Positions 23,493 to 32,870 of a stretch of DNA of 64,000 nt are shown here, piece after piece (position 1 is the first letter of the stretch; the number at the start of each line of letters is the position of its first letter). Source of the stretch: Breviolum minutum Mf 1.05b.01 (lineage: Eukaryota; Sar; Dinophyceae; Suessiales; Symbiodiniaceae); assembly GCA_000507305.1 (NCBI GenBank), contig DF239256.1, positions 62,001-126,000 of the forward strand, in the 5' to 3' direction. The translations under genes and the position numbers were made by a program. The notes below the pieces were generated by a model, which saw only the letters and a list, made by a program, of their open reading frames with translations, ran no database searches and was not told where the DNA came from.

Positions 23493-23729
23493 GTATTTTC
23501 AAACATGTGAATGAAGGAGGTGCACAGGAATATAGAATATCATGAAATATACATTTGATGTACAGCATACTGTTCACAACATAGATGCACGTACTTAGAT
23601 GTGTTTGCAAACTCAATTGTCTGCATTGTGTTCTGTAATTCCGGAAATGTATCTCTCCACATCACCAATGCACCACCATATATACATCCAGGTATATCTT
23701 TCAATCTATAATATAGTATGATATTTATA

Positions 23730-23766
23730 TATGTATATATTCATATACACTATATATATATATATA
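23730..23766 (+). repeat. (TA)n-rich tract
   Basis: Runs of TATA units (TATATATGTATATATTCATA and onward). Low complexity only. Confidence 0.7.
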
Positions 23767-23851
23767 TTCAAAGCCATTCTTACCATTTCAATTCCTTTTC
23801 ATTATTTTGATTCTACTCATGTTCCACATGATTTTGAAATGAATTTGCCAG

Positions 23852-23971
23852 GAAGGGCGCGTTCCGAGTCACAGGTGCCTTACAAGTCGCGGAACACTGG
23901 GCCAAGGTGCGATGTAACAAAAACATCCCCAGAAAACCCATGGCGAGCTTGGAGGAACACTGCAGTTACGG
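23852..23971 (+). CDS. Exon of unknown product
   Basis: After GCCAG the frame reads KGAFRVTGALQVAEHWAKVR then CNKNIPRKPMASLEEHCSY and ends at TACG/GTATAG. Well-biased composition. Confidence 0.55.
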
Positions 23972-24299
23972 TATAGTAATTATTATGATTTATAAGTGGC
24001 TGGCAAATATTTGCTGATCCTCCAAATGACTGACGAATATTGTTATATAAATTTTGTTTAGCTAGCCTACTTGATGGTTTGTAAGCCACCAAATTTTGTT
24101 CAGTGATCAGGGATTTGGTTACCCCGATTATGATGACAAAATCCACCTTAGGTGGTTCGCTTGGACCCTCAAGATGATAGTCACTGAACCAAGACGAGTA
24201 ATTGGTGGTAGTAGCTGGGTCTCAAGTAGGACATGATGTGTATTTTTCCGACTGATTGAATCAATGTATATTTGTTTGAGCTGTTTGCAAGTTACTTAT

Positions 24300-24517
24300 G
24301 GTTTCCGCCTGAAACGTAGCTCATTTCAAGCCAATCGTTTGGCACAAGTTTGTTCAACCACAATTCCATCGGTCAGTCAGGTTCTGTTTGATGCTTGGCA
24401 CTATCGCGGTGTGCGAATCTTGCATTGGGTTGGAGCGACCAGGACAAGGGTTTACAGATTGATTCTTCCACGATTTCTTGGAAATTCCAACGGGGAAAAC
24501 CAGCCACCAACGGGTTG
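24300..24517 (+). CDS. Exon-like segment
   Basis: The frame reads LAQVCSTTIPSVSQVLFDAW then HYRGVRILHWVGATRTRVYR to a TGA. There is a possible donor at CAGTCAG/GTTCTG. Confidence 0.4.
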
Positions 24518-24524
24518 ACCTGAC

Positions 24525-24726
24525 ATAATCCCACACAAATTGGCTCCCATCCACCAGTTGTCACACAAAGTTGGAGCCCACATCCGAAGGAAACCGTGGT
24601 TCCATTGGTCAGAGGCGGCCAAGACCATCTTGGACCGCATGTGGTGGCGCCAACATCGTAGCATGTGCATTCAACGTCGAAGTGCGCGGAAGTACAGGTG
24701 CATCTGTTTGGCAAAGTGTGGTATAA
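24525..24726 (+). CDS. Exon-like segment, frame ambiguous
   Basis: All three + frames are partly open in this GC-richer block. One reads PSWTACGGANIVACAFNVEV then RGSTGASVWQSVV to a TAA. The right frame cannot be settled by eye. Confidence 0.35.
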
Positions 24727-24878
24727 CTATGTATAGCCGTATAGCGACCTTCAACCAACCTTGCTAGAGATGGTTTGTTTTGTCCTAGACACGAACATTG
24801 TTTGATGGTCTTCTATTGCTTTCATTTGTTGTCTGTTTGAACGAGAGGCGAAGTGGAGAATCTGGATGTTGTTGTACG

Positions 24879-24993
24879 ATGCAAGAAAAGGTCCACATCA
24901 TTCATCCCACTGCAGTTGCTGTTCCCTGTTGCCGGCAGCAGAGCATTCCCATGTCTGCAGGTGTCGTTTCGGCTGCGGTTGAACTAGTGCAAT
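24879..24993 (+). CDS. Exon of unknown product, stop at end
   Basis: The frame reads MQEKVHIIHPTAVAVPCCRQ then QSIPMSAGVVSAAVELVQ to TGA at 24991-24993. It is also open upstream to 24798. A possible internal donor is CTGCAG/GTGTCG. Confidence 0.45.
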
Positions 24994-25382
24994 GACACCA
25001 ACAACTCGACCCATAGCATGAGGATGAGGCACCGTCCCTTGTTTATCTTTGGGATATTGGGAAAATGGTCAAGGACATGTTCTTTTTACTTGCAGATTGT
25101 AAAACGTATAATATAGATGCTCCGATTTCTTGGAGTTTTATTCATGATTTTGCCTGAAACCACCACTACCACGATGCCTACCACCAGTCAGTTGTGATTG
25201 CTGCTCATGCTTTCATGCTGGTTCTATAGGGCAAACCTTTGGACTTGAATGTTCAGAACAATTGCTAGACTTGTTTCATTTTTCTCTAGGAACATGCATT
25301 TGTTTGTCTTCCCGAGACTTGCATGTAGTTTGGTGGTCAACCTCTTGATTGCTAGTCCATTGCTCCTAAATGGGTCTGTCAG

Positions 25383-25473
25383 GATGCACAAGCTCTCAAA
25401 GCTGCTACTGGAGTGGTTGACTGGCAGGTTGATGTAAAGATCTTGAGACTACGAGAAGACATGAGCGCTTCAG
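25383..25473 (+). CDS. Exon of unknown product
   Basis: Between TCTGTCAG and TTCA/GGTAAAT-type donor, reading DAQALKAATGVVDWQVDVKI then LRLREDMSAS. Confidence 0.55.
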
Positions 25474-25541
25474 GTAAATGACAGGCCCTGCGGCCCTGCG
25501 GTTGGAGAAGTGGCTCAGTAGAAAGTGAGGTCGATCACCGG

Positions 25542-25613
25542 AACTTGATGCCCCGGTGACCTCCGAAATTGAATGTCAATGGAACGTGAGCAGAACGGCA
25601 GAGTCAAAAAACA
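25542..25613 (+). CDS. Exon of unknown product
   Basis: The frame reads ELDAPVTSEIECQWNVSRTA then ESKNR and ends at ACAG/GTGCTG. Confidence 0.45.
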
Positions 25614-25679
25614 GGTGCTGTGATGTTTCAACAACATTGAGGTTGATGATATTAGTTATTATGATTACTGATTCGATAT

Positions 25680-25685
25680 TGATAT

Positions 25686-25742
<57 letters not shown>

Positions 25743-25801
25743 CGATGATGATGATGATGACGATGATGATGAAGATGAAGATGAAGATGAAGATGATGAT
25801 G

Positions 25802-25838
<37 letters not shown>

Positions 25839-25868
25839 CGACGATGAGGATGACGATGACGATGACGG
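25680..25868 (+). repeat. (GAT)n trinucleotide expansion, about 190 nt
   Basis: About 60 GAT units interrupted by GAC, GAA and GAG. One + frame is poly-Asp/Glu, another poly-Met, and the minus strand is poly-Ser. The Asp frame is continuous with the exon that follows. Confidence 0.9.
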
Positions 25869-25889
25869 TGCTAATGTTGGTGGAGAGAA

Positions 25890-25967
25890 GAGATGCAGCC
25901 CAGTGGACCCAGTCCCCTTTTTGGTTGTCAAGGTTTGGGAAGGTTGGATCGCAGCCTCAGATGATTG
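25890..25967 (+). CDS. Exon, possibly terminal, in frame with a poly-Asp tract
   Basis: The Asp frame of the GAT repeat continues as GANVGGEKRCSPVDPVPFLV then VKVWEGWIAASDD and stops at TGA 25965-25967. Either the exon begins at GAGAAG/A just after the repeat, or the repeat itself encodes an acidic tract. The interruptions are all GAC, GAA or GAG, which keep Asp/Glu and hint at coding constraint. Confidence 0.45.
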
Positions 25968-26449
25968 AATTGTTGATTGTGAAGTAGCAAGAAGTACTCA
26001 GAGTAATATAAAAAACAACACTTGTAGTAATGTGAACGGTATCCGAATAATATGTCCTTGTTGAAAAGCGGTGTCCAATGCCATGTTGCTCGCAGCTGTA
26101 TAGCATCAAGGAAATGCCTGCAGCTTTTGGCGCTGAATGCAGCCTTTCGCATTGATTGAGCTCTAATGGAACATATGGCAGGATATCTATGGATATGTGA
26201 CATGTCGGGTTTTCTTTGAATTGATATCATAAATTGATGGACTGCTCCAGAAAAATTGTTGGTTTATATACATGAAGGTGTGTGTGGTACTGACCCAATT
26301 TCAGGAAACTGCGGTAGTCTGACAGCAGTAGCCGCAGCAAGTTCACCAGAGTATTAGCGGATTGAGGATCAAACATCTAGGAAAACTTAGACAAGAACAA
26401 AGTTTCTCGTTCAAGTGCTTTCCTCCAAGGATTCAGAGGCGTGAAAAAC

Positions 26450-26561
26450 AAAGAACCGTGTCCTCCGTGTGACGACGCGATGCGCCATGGATTTCGTGCG
26501 GAAGTTTTTGGATTGCGAAGAGGTGCAAAACGGCGGGATGTGGATCGTGAACCAGGGTGAA
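26450..26561 (+). CDS. Exon of unknown product
   Basis: The frame reads CAMDFVRKFLDCEEVQNGGM then WIVNQGE and ends at GTGAA/GTACGT. An alternative frame is partly open. Confidence 0.45.
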
Positions 26562-26599
26562 GTACGTAGTTCAATCATGGGAAGTAGCTTTTGGCATTA

Positions 26600-27370
26600 T
26601 GTGTGTGCGGTGATCGTTAGGATCATGTACATGTCAAATGTCAAAAGTGTGAAATGGTTCATAATTGGAGACTTATACATGCAGTTGGTCTAATAGAGTC
26701 TAATTGCGTTAACATGAAAGCTCTGCCCAAATCCCCTCAGTTCAGAATCTTCTTATAGCTGGTGAACTGAGGGAGAAGATTGGCGACAGCTACGATCTCT
26801 GACCCAGCAGCATTTGGACCAAGCAGGCCAGGGATTGGAGATTGGGTGCTGCAAAAGGGTCAAGGGTAACTTGATGTCAATGTGACTTCCTAGCATTGGC
26901 TGTGCCACAGACGATAAGTGATCATTTGGATTTGCAGCAAAATTAAGTATCACTTCCACTGGCTTGAAAGAGTGACCAGTGAATCATGCATATTCCATAT
27001 TATATTGAAAGCTTATACAGTCCGTGTGGATGGTTCACATTCCCACCTGGTGGTGTTCTTCAAGTGACACTGACGTTCCAGAGTCGCACTGGGGAAGCAT
27101 GATGTGATCATTCATTCTTCGTCCAATGGTAGAGACGACATTTCCCAGGTGGCAACTCTTTCATATGTTTTTGCCAGAGACCATGCACAAACACACCATT
27201 TGGTTTGCTGTGGTGATGCTACTAGGGGTTTCTTTCCATGATGGTGAAATCAACGTTGAACAAGATTTAGTGCAAAATAATATATTTTAATTTATATTAG
27301 TAAATAAAGTATAGGATATTTGAAAATATAAATCAAACAGATTTTACCGGATACGTCAATTTATTTCTTT
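26600..27370. other. Intron-like stretch without visible exon
   Basis: AT-rich with stops in all frames. No repeat or motif stands out apart from A/T runs near 27270-27350. Confidence 0.4.
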
Positions 27371-27397
27371 TGTGGCCTTTCCTTGCATTTGCTTCCT

Positions 27398-27538
27398 GAG
27401 GAAGCTCCAAAAGCCCGCCATATGCTGTGACTTCCTTGGTGCGACGACTGTTGAAAGTGTGGACGCCTTTGGCATTACTACGAGAGAGGCAAGCACTGTC
27501 TTCCAGATTAGCATTGATACTTGGTGGTACCAAATTAG
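27398..27538 (+). CDS. Exon of unknown product
   Basis: The frame reads LRKLQKPAICCDFLGATTVE then SVDAFGITTREASTVFQISI, DTWWYQIR. Protein-like; the antisense open frame is its shadow. Confidence 0.45.
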
Positions 27539-27909
27539 AAGCCCCACCGTTTTGAAATTATATATCTACATTGTTTGACAGCCCTTTCTCAAGAAGATCT
27601 TGACTTGCTTGAGAGATGGTAGCTGAGGGTGGTATCATAAGTGGGCAAAACGCCGTCAAGTGTTCCTCCGGTTAGGCTCCTGTCCCAACAGCAAGCTTGT
27701 GAACGAAGAAATGAACTAGACAGGATTCATGACATACAATGAAAACACACTGATGTTGTCTATTGTACAGAACTTCACAACATGAATGACAACCTTTCAT
27801 CAATCTTACTTCAAATGATAGCAACAGCAATCTATCAGACCATTATGAATTTTGGGTGTGTTCTGTTGTTCTGGAAGTTGCTTGAATTCCACGCACATCT
27901 ACCATTCTC

Positions 27910-28070
27910 CAGTATGCCTCAGTGGATAGAGCTAAGGACTGGACTCTTAGAGCCTGTTGACGATGATTTTTGCGCCTCGACTATCTTCAAAGGAGAGTTT
28001 TCGGACATGGGGCTGTTGCACCCAACGGAGAGCTCCACATTTTGGGTTTTTCAATCCTGTTGTTTGCACC
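27910..28070 (+). CDS. Exon-like block, frame ambiguous
   Basis: After TCTCCAG one frame reads MPQWIELRTGLLEPVDDDFC. Another, slightly later, reads VFGHGAVAPNGELHILGFSI. The segment is coding-like, but the frame is not settled. Confidence 0.35.
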
Positions 28071-28080
28071 GAAAGTGATG

Positions 28081-28210
28081 AAACAATACACATCTGATCC
28101 AATCCGCCAGGGCGCCAGACATTTTTTTCGTCATTAAAGAGAAGCCTCCAAATCCGCCAGTCAATTTGGTTTGTGGTGAAGATGAAGGGTTTCATCATCC
28201 AGTCATCCGG
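28081..28210 (+). CDS. Exon of unknown product
   Basis: The frame reads THLIQSARAPDIFFVIKEKP then PNPPVNLVCGEDEGFHHPVI and ends at CCGG/GTATGG. Strong composition over 43 codons. Confidence 0.55.
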
Positions 28211-28446
28211 GTATGGAATCCTTTCTTCAGAACGTGTGGCGTTTGCAAGATGTGATTCCATTGGACACAATTCTTTGTTGCCCTGCTCTGACTCCTAGAT
28301 TGTCTAGATTGCGGATCCTCCACAAACTGTGACTAATTACCTTGTAGTTGCCCCGAAGCAACACTTGGAACGGAGATGAACGGAGTAAGATTTTATGCAC
28401 AAGATCCAGGAACCAATAGCCAGTCACTACATCAGATCAATCTCAG

Positions 28447-28629
28447 ATCTCAGGTCTTTATGGTGTCATGACAGCTCAGTTCTGGCGTTGCTTCGATGGT
28501 TTGGATCAAGGTTCCAACGTCCCATCCTGGGTTGTTCATCGATGTCTGCAAAGACTGACCAAGGGACCCTTATTGAACATGGACACACGCGAGGATTGGG
28601 GACCTTTGGAGTTTCTGGGCTTTAAAAAG
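28447..28629 (+). CDS. Exon of unknown product
   Basis: The frame reads LYGVMTAQFWRCFDGLDQGS then NVPSWVVHRCLQRLTKGPLL and NMDTREDWGPLEFLGFKK. About 60 codons with good bias. Confidence 0.6.
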
Positions 28630-29066
28630 CACATAATACGATGTGTTTGGTTTTGAATTGTGATTGTTGTTTACATAATTTTACATAAATATACTGCTTT
28701 GATTAGTCGTACTTTGACTACTTAGGAAGAGGAACTTTCCCTTGAAAGTAAGCAAATAGTGGGATCATCATGGGCCTTTGAAGCTTACTTCGGCTTGTGG
28801 GACCATGTTATGGGGAGGCAGGGATGGTCACCGCCGTCCCCCAGAATCCTTTTTAGGATTCAGACCGTCGCCACTTTGTGATTTGAATAGGTGTGGCAAA
28901 ATGAAGTCGTACAAACAACTACTGTACAATATCTAAATACACATGAATACAATAATGATGTGTAAAATGCAGTGGTTTACAGTGTTTTACTGTTTTTTAT
29001 AGTGAAATGGTTTGCATTTGATCATTTGTGTAAGCATCACCAGAGAAACCACCTCAGGTTTTCGCA

Positions 29067-29148
29067 GAGTTCAAGATGGCCTTTACAGCTTCTCGAGGCT
29101 CAGTCGCAGGGAGTCCAGTTACAGAATATCCACACGATATCAAAGGTT
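29067..29148 (+). CDS. Exon of unknown product
   Basis: After TTCGCAG the frame reads EFKMAFTASRGSVAGSPVTE then YPHDIK and ends at AAAG/GTTGGG. Confidence 0.5.
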
Positions 29149-29334
29149 GGGAACTGTGAGCAAAAAATTCCTTGACAAATCCCTACAAAAAGGTATTCTG
29201 TGCTAATCCTTTGATAAATTGAGCCTTGTTGTTCTCTGCATTTCCTGAAAATTCCAATGTTTTGTGATTATTGAATCTCACATCTGAAAAATCCCACCCT
29301 TCCATTATACATTTGATGTCTCTAAGGACATCCG

Positions 29335-29540
29335 TTTAGTGCAAGATCACTGGCACCACTGCAGTTTGCAGCACCTGGCAGCTTCCAGCTGTCCTTCCAG
29401 CACCGTCCCCTTGCTACGTCGCCGCTTGGACCTTCACGGGCCACCGTCACAGACGGCCATGGCACTGCTGACGGTGCGGCGGCAGCTGGCTGCCGGAGCG
29501 GAAGTTCCAGATGTGTCCATGGGGCAGAGCCAGGTGCAGG
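29335..29540 (+). CDS. GC-rich exon, frame ambiguous
   Basis: All three + frames and a minus frame are open in this GC-rich block. One + frame ends ALLTVRRQLAAGAEVPDVSM then GQSQ at CCAG/GTGCAG, which I prefer. Another reads LAPLQFAAPGSFQLSFQHRP. Confidence 0.45.
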
Positions 29541-29737
29541 AAGTTTTTGGGTTGGAGGTGATGGCATGAAGCTAGCATTGTATCATTTTGGAAAATAGAC
29601 AATCATGATGAAATTTATGAAATTATATCTGGAGGAACTGAACAATTAGACAAACTGTTCCTGGATAGCATGCCTTTCTTCTCATCCAAGTCAACACTGT
29701 GTCATTGCAACTATATCCCTGCCTATGGCCACCGAAG

Positions 29738-29876
29738 GTGCATGTGGTGTTGATTGGCTCTCATATGGGTAGCAACATGGAGCCATTGTCTATGGTGGAG
29801 GCCTGTTTTCAGAAGGCTGGGACCAGCTTGAAGAGCACCGTTTTGGGTACCACCTATCCATTTCCAGACGCTTGAC
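29738..29876 (+). CDS. Possible terminal exon
   Basis: The frame reads KVHVVLIGSHMGSNMEPLSM then VEACFQKAGTSLKSTVLGTT, YPFPDA and a TGA near 29874. Confidence 0.45.
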
Positions 29877-30307
29877 ATTTGGAGAAAGAGGGGAGGTGGG
29901 TAAAGTACGTAGTTGGTGCGCTAGAGTCGGAAGATGTTTCACATCTACATTTCATTGAACATTTGGAAGAGGTAATGAAGAACTTGTTATTTACATATGT
30001 TTTGTCGGGTCTTGTATCTCTCTTTATTCATGGAGAGGCCACATCCCTTATGAATGAGCCATGTTGTTTCATTCTTTGAAAACATGTCCAGTTTGTTTTT
30101 AATTTTGTACAACGTATAATGATGTCTTCTTGATCATCCTTTGGACTCGATCAGGTTCAGAATCAGAAGTGCCATGAAGCGCAGCTCTGATTATTGTTTT
30201 TCTTTAGTGTTGTTGGGAGCAGTCTATACCCCTAAGATCGATTGGGCCAAAGATTCCCCACTGTTTCAACATAGATATGTTTTTCCATTATCCAGCCATG
30301 AAATTGT

Positions 30308-30475
30308 CCAGTGGTCCTCATCTTTCTCTCCTGGAAATCGAGGAAATCATGTGTGAGTCCTTTGGGCACTGCGCCAGGAACGCATTCATCGATGATGCTG
30401 TTCGATTGTTGGTGCAGCAGATGTCACTCGGAACAAACAAGATCAGAGCCACAATAGTATTGCTTCTTGTGAGAT
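30308..30475 (+). CDS. Exon of unknown product
   Basis: The frame reads HLSLLEIEEIMCESFGHCAR then NAFIDDAVRLLVQQMSLGTN, KIRATIVLLL. A helical, ordinary soluble-protein composition. Confidence 0.5.
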
Positions 30476-30835
30476 AATGTTGCTGGAAGACTGTGTTTGT
30501 GCACCAGAGATCCTGGTTCTCTTTATAAGCTGCATTGAATTTTCATATATTCATCTTCAAATTATTTTCCTTTCTTCACCATGGCATGGCTTGACTTTTG
30601 CTCCACAGGCTGAGAATTTTGCACAGTCACCCTTTGTATACTGCGGACAAGAAAGAAACATCCCTTCGTCGCCGTAGTAGGTACCAATACCAATAGAGTG
30701 ATTCAAGGTGATCAACATGCGGAAGCAACCAGATAACGTAACAAACCTATATAAATTGTTTGTCTTTTGCACCCTCTGTATCCATTTCTCCCTCCTCAAC
30801 CAGCTTCCCTCGTTCACCTGTGCTTCACAAACCCA

Positions 30836-31149
30836 AGGTATCGTCCAACCTGGGAACCGGTGCATTTGTTGAAGCTGCTTTCACAGGGACTGGAGGACGA
30901 TGTGGGTCTTATGGGTGGGGACACCTTGCTCTAAATCACACCATCAGTATGGGGGACCTGGAGGGATCATGTATGCCCACTCAACCCAATTTAGAGACTC
31001 CCAAAAGCTTTTTGGGAGTGATATCAAGCGCGTTCATTCCAGAACCAGACCCTTTAGTTGATGACACACCCACAAAAGGTGATGTGATGCTGGGAATTAT
31101 CACATGTACCCCAGACTCACTGGATGGAACGAAAATTGGGGTTTTCTGA
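30836..31149 (+). CDS. Long exon ending in a stop
   Basis: The frame reads VSSNLGTGAFVEAAFTGTGG then WGHLALNHTISMGDLEGSCM, SAFIPEPDPLVDDTPTKGDV and ends DGTKIGVF with TGA at 31147-31149. Just over 100 codons, probably a last exon. Family not recognised. Confidence 0.5.
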
Positions 31150-31740
31150 AATCTGCAGGCCATGTTCTTGATATGTGGCTACCGTAGATGTATACTGCTT
31201 ACGTTTACATTCCTGTACCTAATTATCATAATTAATTGGATATGTCAACATGTCATGTGTTACTTCATTAGTCACTCCCTGAGCCCAAAAAAAATACCGT
31301 AAGCTCTTCTCATCATGGATCATCATCGGATCCTGCAGGATCAGGCTTTGACACAGGCAGATCTCTTCCTGTGCGCTCAGCCAATGGCGTTATGTTCCTT
31401 CCTTCGTAGTTTGGTTGAACAACCCATGATGCTATATCAGGCCATGACGCCATTCGTGTTGCTGAGTCTTGCGATCTATGATCTATGATCAACCTAACTT
31501 GAAATCCCTCATGAATGTCATACTTCGTAGGAGTTTTCTATGTTTTTTTTTCCTCTGAATCCTGTTCTCCATGGAGCCTTTGGGATGTGGCCAAAGGCCT
31601 TTCCTTTGGTTGGTGCAACTCCAGTTCCTTTCAGACCCTTGGTGATGGAGTTCAGCTGAGATCAGCAACTGACGCCTGTGACATCTACACATAGTAGCAA
31701 CTGAATACCCTTTTCTCACCTTTGTTTGTTTCCTTAACAG

Positions 31741-31900
31741 GCACTCAAATAATTTGGTTTGTATTTACATGTGTGATGTGTATGTTAATATCAAGACGTT
31801 TGGTCTTCAGTTCTTCCCTGAGGAAACAATTACCATCCCTCTTCGTATGTTATACGCGTCCATCAACACTGCTCAAACGCCTCACATTGGTGCAATTTAG
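31741..31900 (+). CDS. Exon, possibly terminal
   Basis: After CCTTAACAG the frame reads HSNNLVCIYMCDVYVNIKTF then GLQFFPEETITIPLRMLYAS, INTAQTPHIGAI and TAG at 31898-31900. Good acceptor and strong composition. Confidence 0.5.
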
Positions 31901-31919
31901 GACATCTCCTCCTCGTTCA

Positions 31920-32085
31920 GCTGAGTGAAGTACAGAAGGCCAACTTGCACCGTTCCACATTGGTGACGTATTCCGAATTCCTGGCCCGACAGGTGCAAAG
32001 GCAAACGAACCTTTGGCAAAAGCTGATGATGATGACGACGAGTCTAACAAAAAACGTGTCGGATACCATGGGTGATCTTGGAAAC
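31920..32085 (+). CDS. Exon of unknown product, frame ambiguous
   Basis: After CGTTCAG one frame reads LSEVQKANLHRSTLVTYSEF then LARQVQRQTNLWQKLMMMTT. A second reads LAPFHIGDVFRIPGPTGAKA. The first is longer and follows a good acceptor. Confidence 0.45.
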
Positions 32086-32119
32086 TAGTGTTCCAAGTGC
32101 AATATGAGATGTTTTGAAG

Positions 32120-32173
32120 GGAACCAATGCCTAGCACATGTAAAAACCGTGTAGACCAAAAAGACAAACAAAG
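32120..32173 (+). CDS. Small exon
   Basis: After TTTTGAAG the frame reads NEPMPSTCKNRVDQKDKQ and ends at CAAAG/GTGAGT, a consensus donor. Confidence 0.4.
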
Positions 32174-32230
32174 GTGAGTATGGATTCCTTGAGATACTTG
32201 AAAATTGCAGCACTTGAGTTCTCAGCTGGG

Positions 32231-32400
32231 CTCCTAGGAACCAACGTCCCTTGTGTTTGCGACCTCATTCCCTTTATGCTTTGAGTAACATGGGCCGTGG
32301 CAGTCGCTACCTACCAGACACTGAGAATCCACGGATCTTGCTGGGACGGATGGCAGGATGGGCCAGGAACAGTGCTGGAGCCTTTGTGAGGCCAGGATTT
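32231..32400 (+). CDS. Exon of unknown product
   Basis: The frame reads NQRPLCLRPHSLYALSNMGR then GSRYLPDTENPRILLGRMAG, WARNSAGAF. Good composition; the 3' end is near TTTG/TGAGGC. Confidence 0.5.
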
Positions 32401-32841
32401 TTCACGTGTTATCGAAATGATGTAGAGATATGTCAGAGTATGTTTCCTAAGTGCCAGAGCCTCTTTGTGGGGAAATATAATTTATGTTATTAGTTATTAG
32501 GTTGGTTTGATATTCTAAGATCGTGTTTCCGTATATCTAGGTAATATAAGCACATGGTCCAATTTTTAAAGCCCATAAGTGAAATTGTAGACCAAAGTGT
32601 ACTTATTCATGTTGTATAAGTAGCTGACGCTCCTACGTATACACAGTGCTATACCTTGCCCCCGAGGCAGCACAAGTTTGTCGCTAGACTTTTCTGGGTC
32701 ATGTGTGCTATTCAGTTCATATTCATATCGCGGTTGGCAAATCACAATGAAAGTGAGACCATAATTATGTATGTTTTCACATAAGGGCTTCCCACATCAA
32801 TTGAAACTTTTCCCATACACAACTGAAACTTCTAATACACA

Positions 32842-32862
32842 CTGCAGCTGTTGCTGCTCAAG
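32842..32862 (+). promoter_or_regulatory. Weak relic-like match to the dinoflagellate spliced leader
   Basis: This 21-mer matches the conserved dinoflagellate spliced-leader sequence at 14 of 21 positions without gaps, including the last seven (GCTCAAG). It lies 8 nt upstream of the ATG at 32871. Genes that returned to the genome through spliced mRNA can carry such relics. The match is imperfect and could be chance. Confidence 0.25.
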
Positions 32863-32870
32863 TGGTGATC

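Noticed and set aside
25665..25931. Minus-strand poly-Ser and plus-strand poly-Met open frames
   Set aside because: Products of the GAT repeat, with no independent coding signal.
27911..27975. tRNA-like stretch (CTCAGTGGATAGAGC resembles a D-arm)
   Set aside because: There is no matching T-arm (GGTTCRANYCC), no closing acceptor stem, and the anticodon stem does not pair. It lies inside an exon-like block, so the likeness is probably chance.
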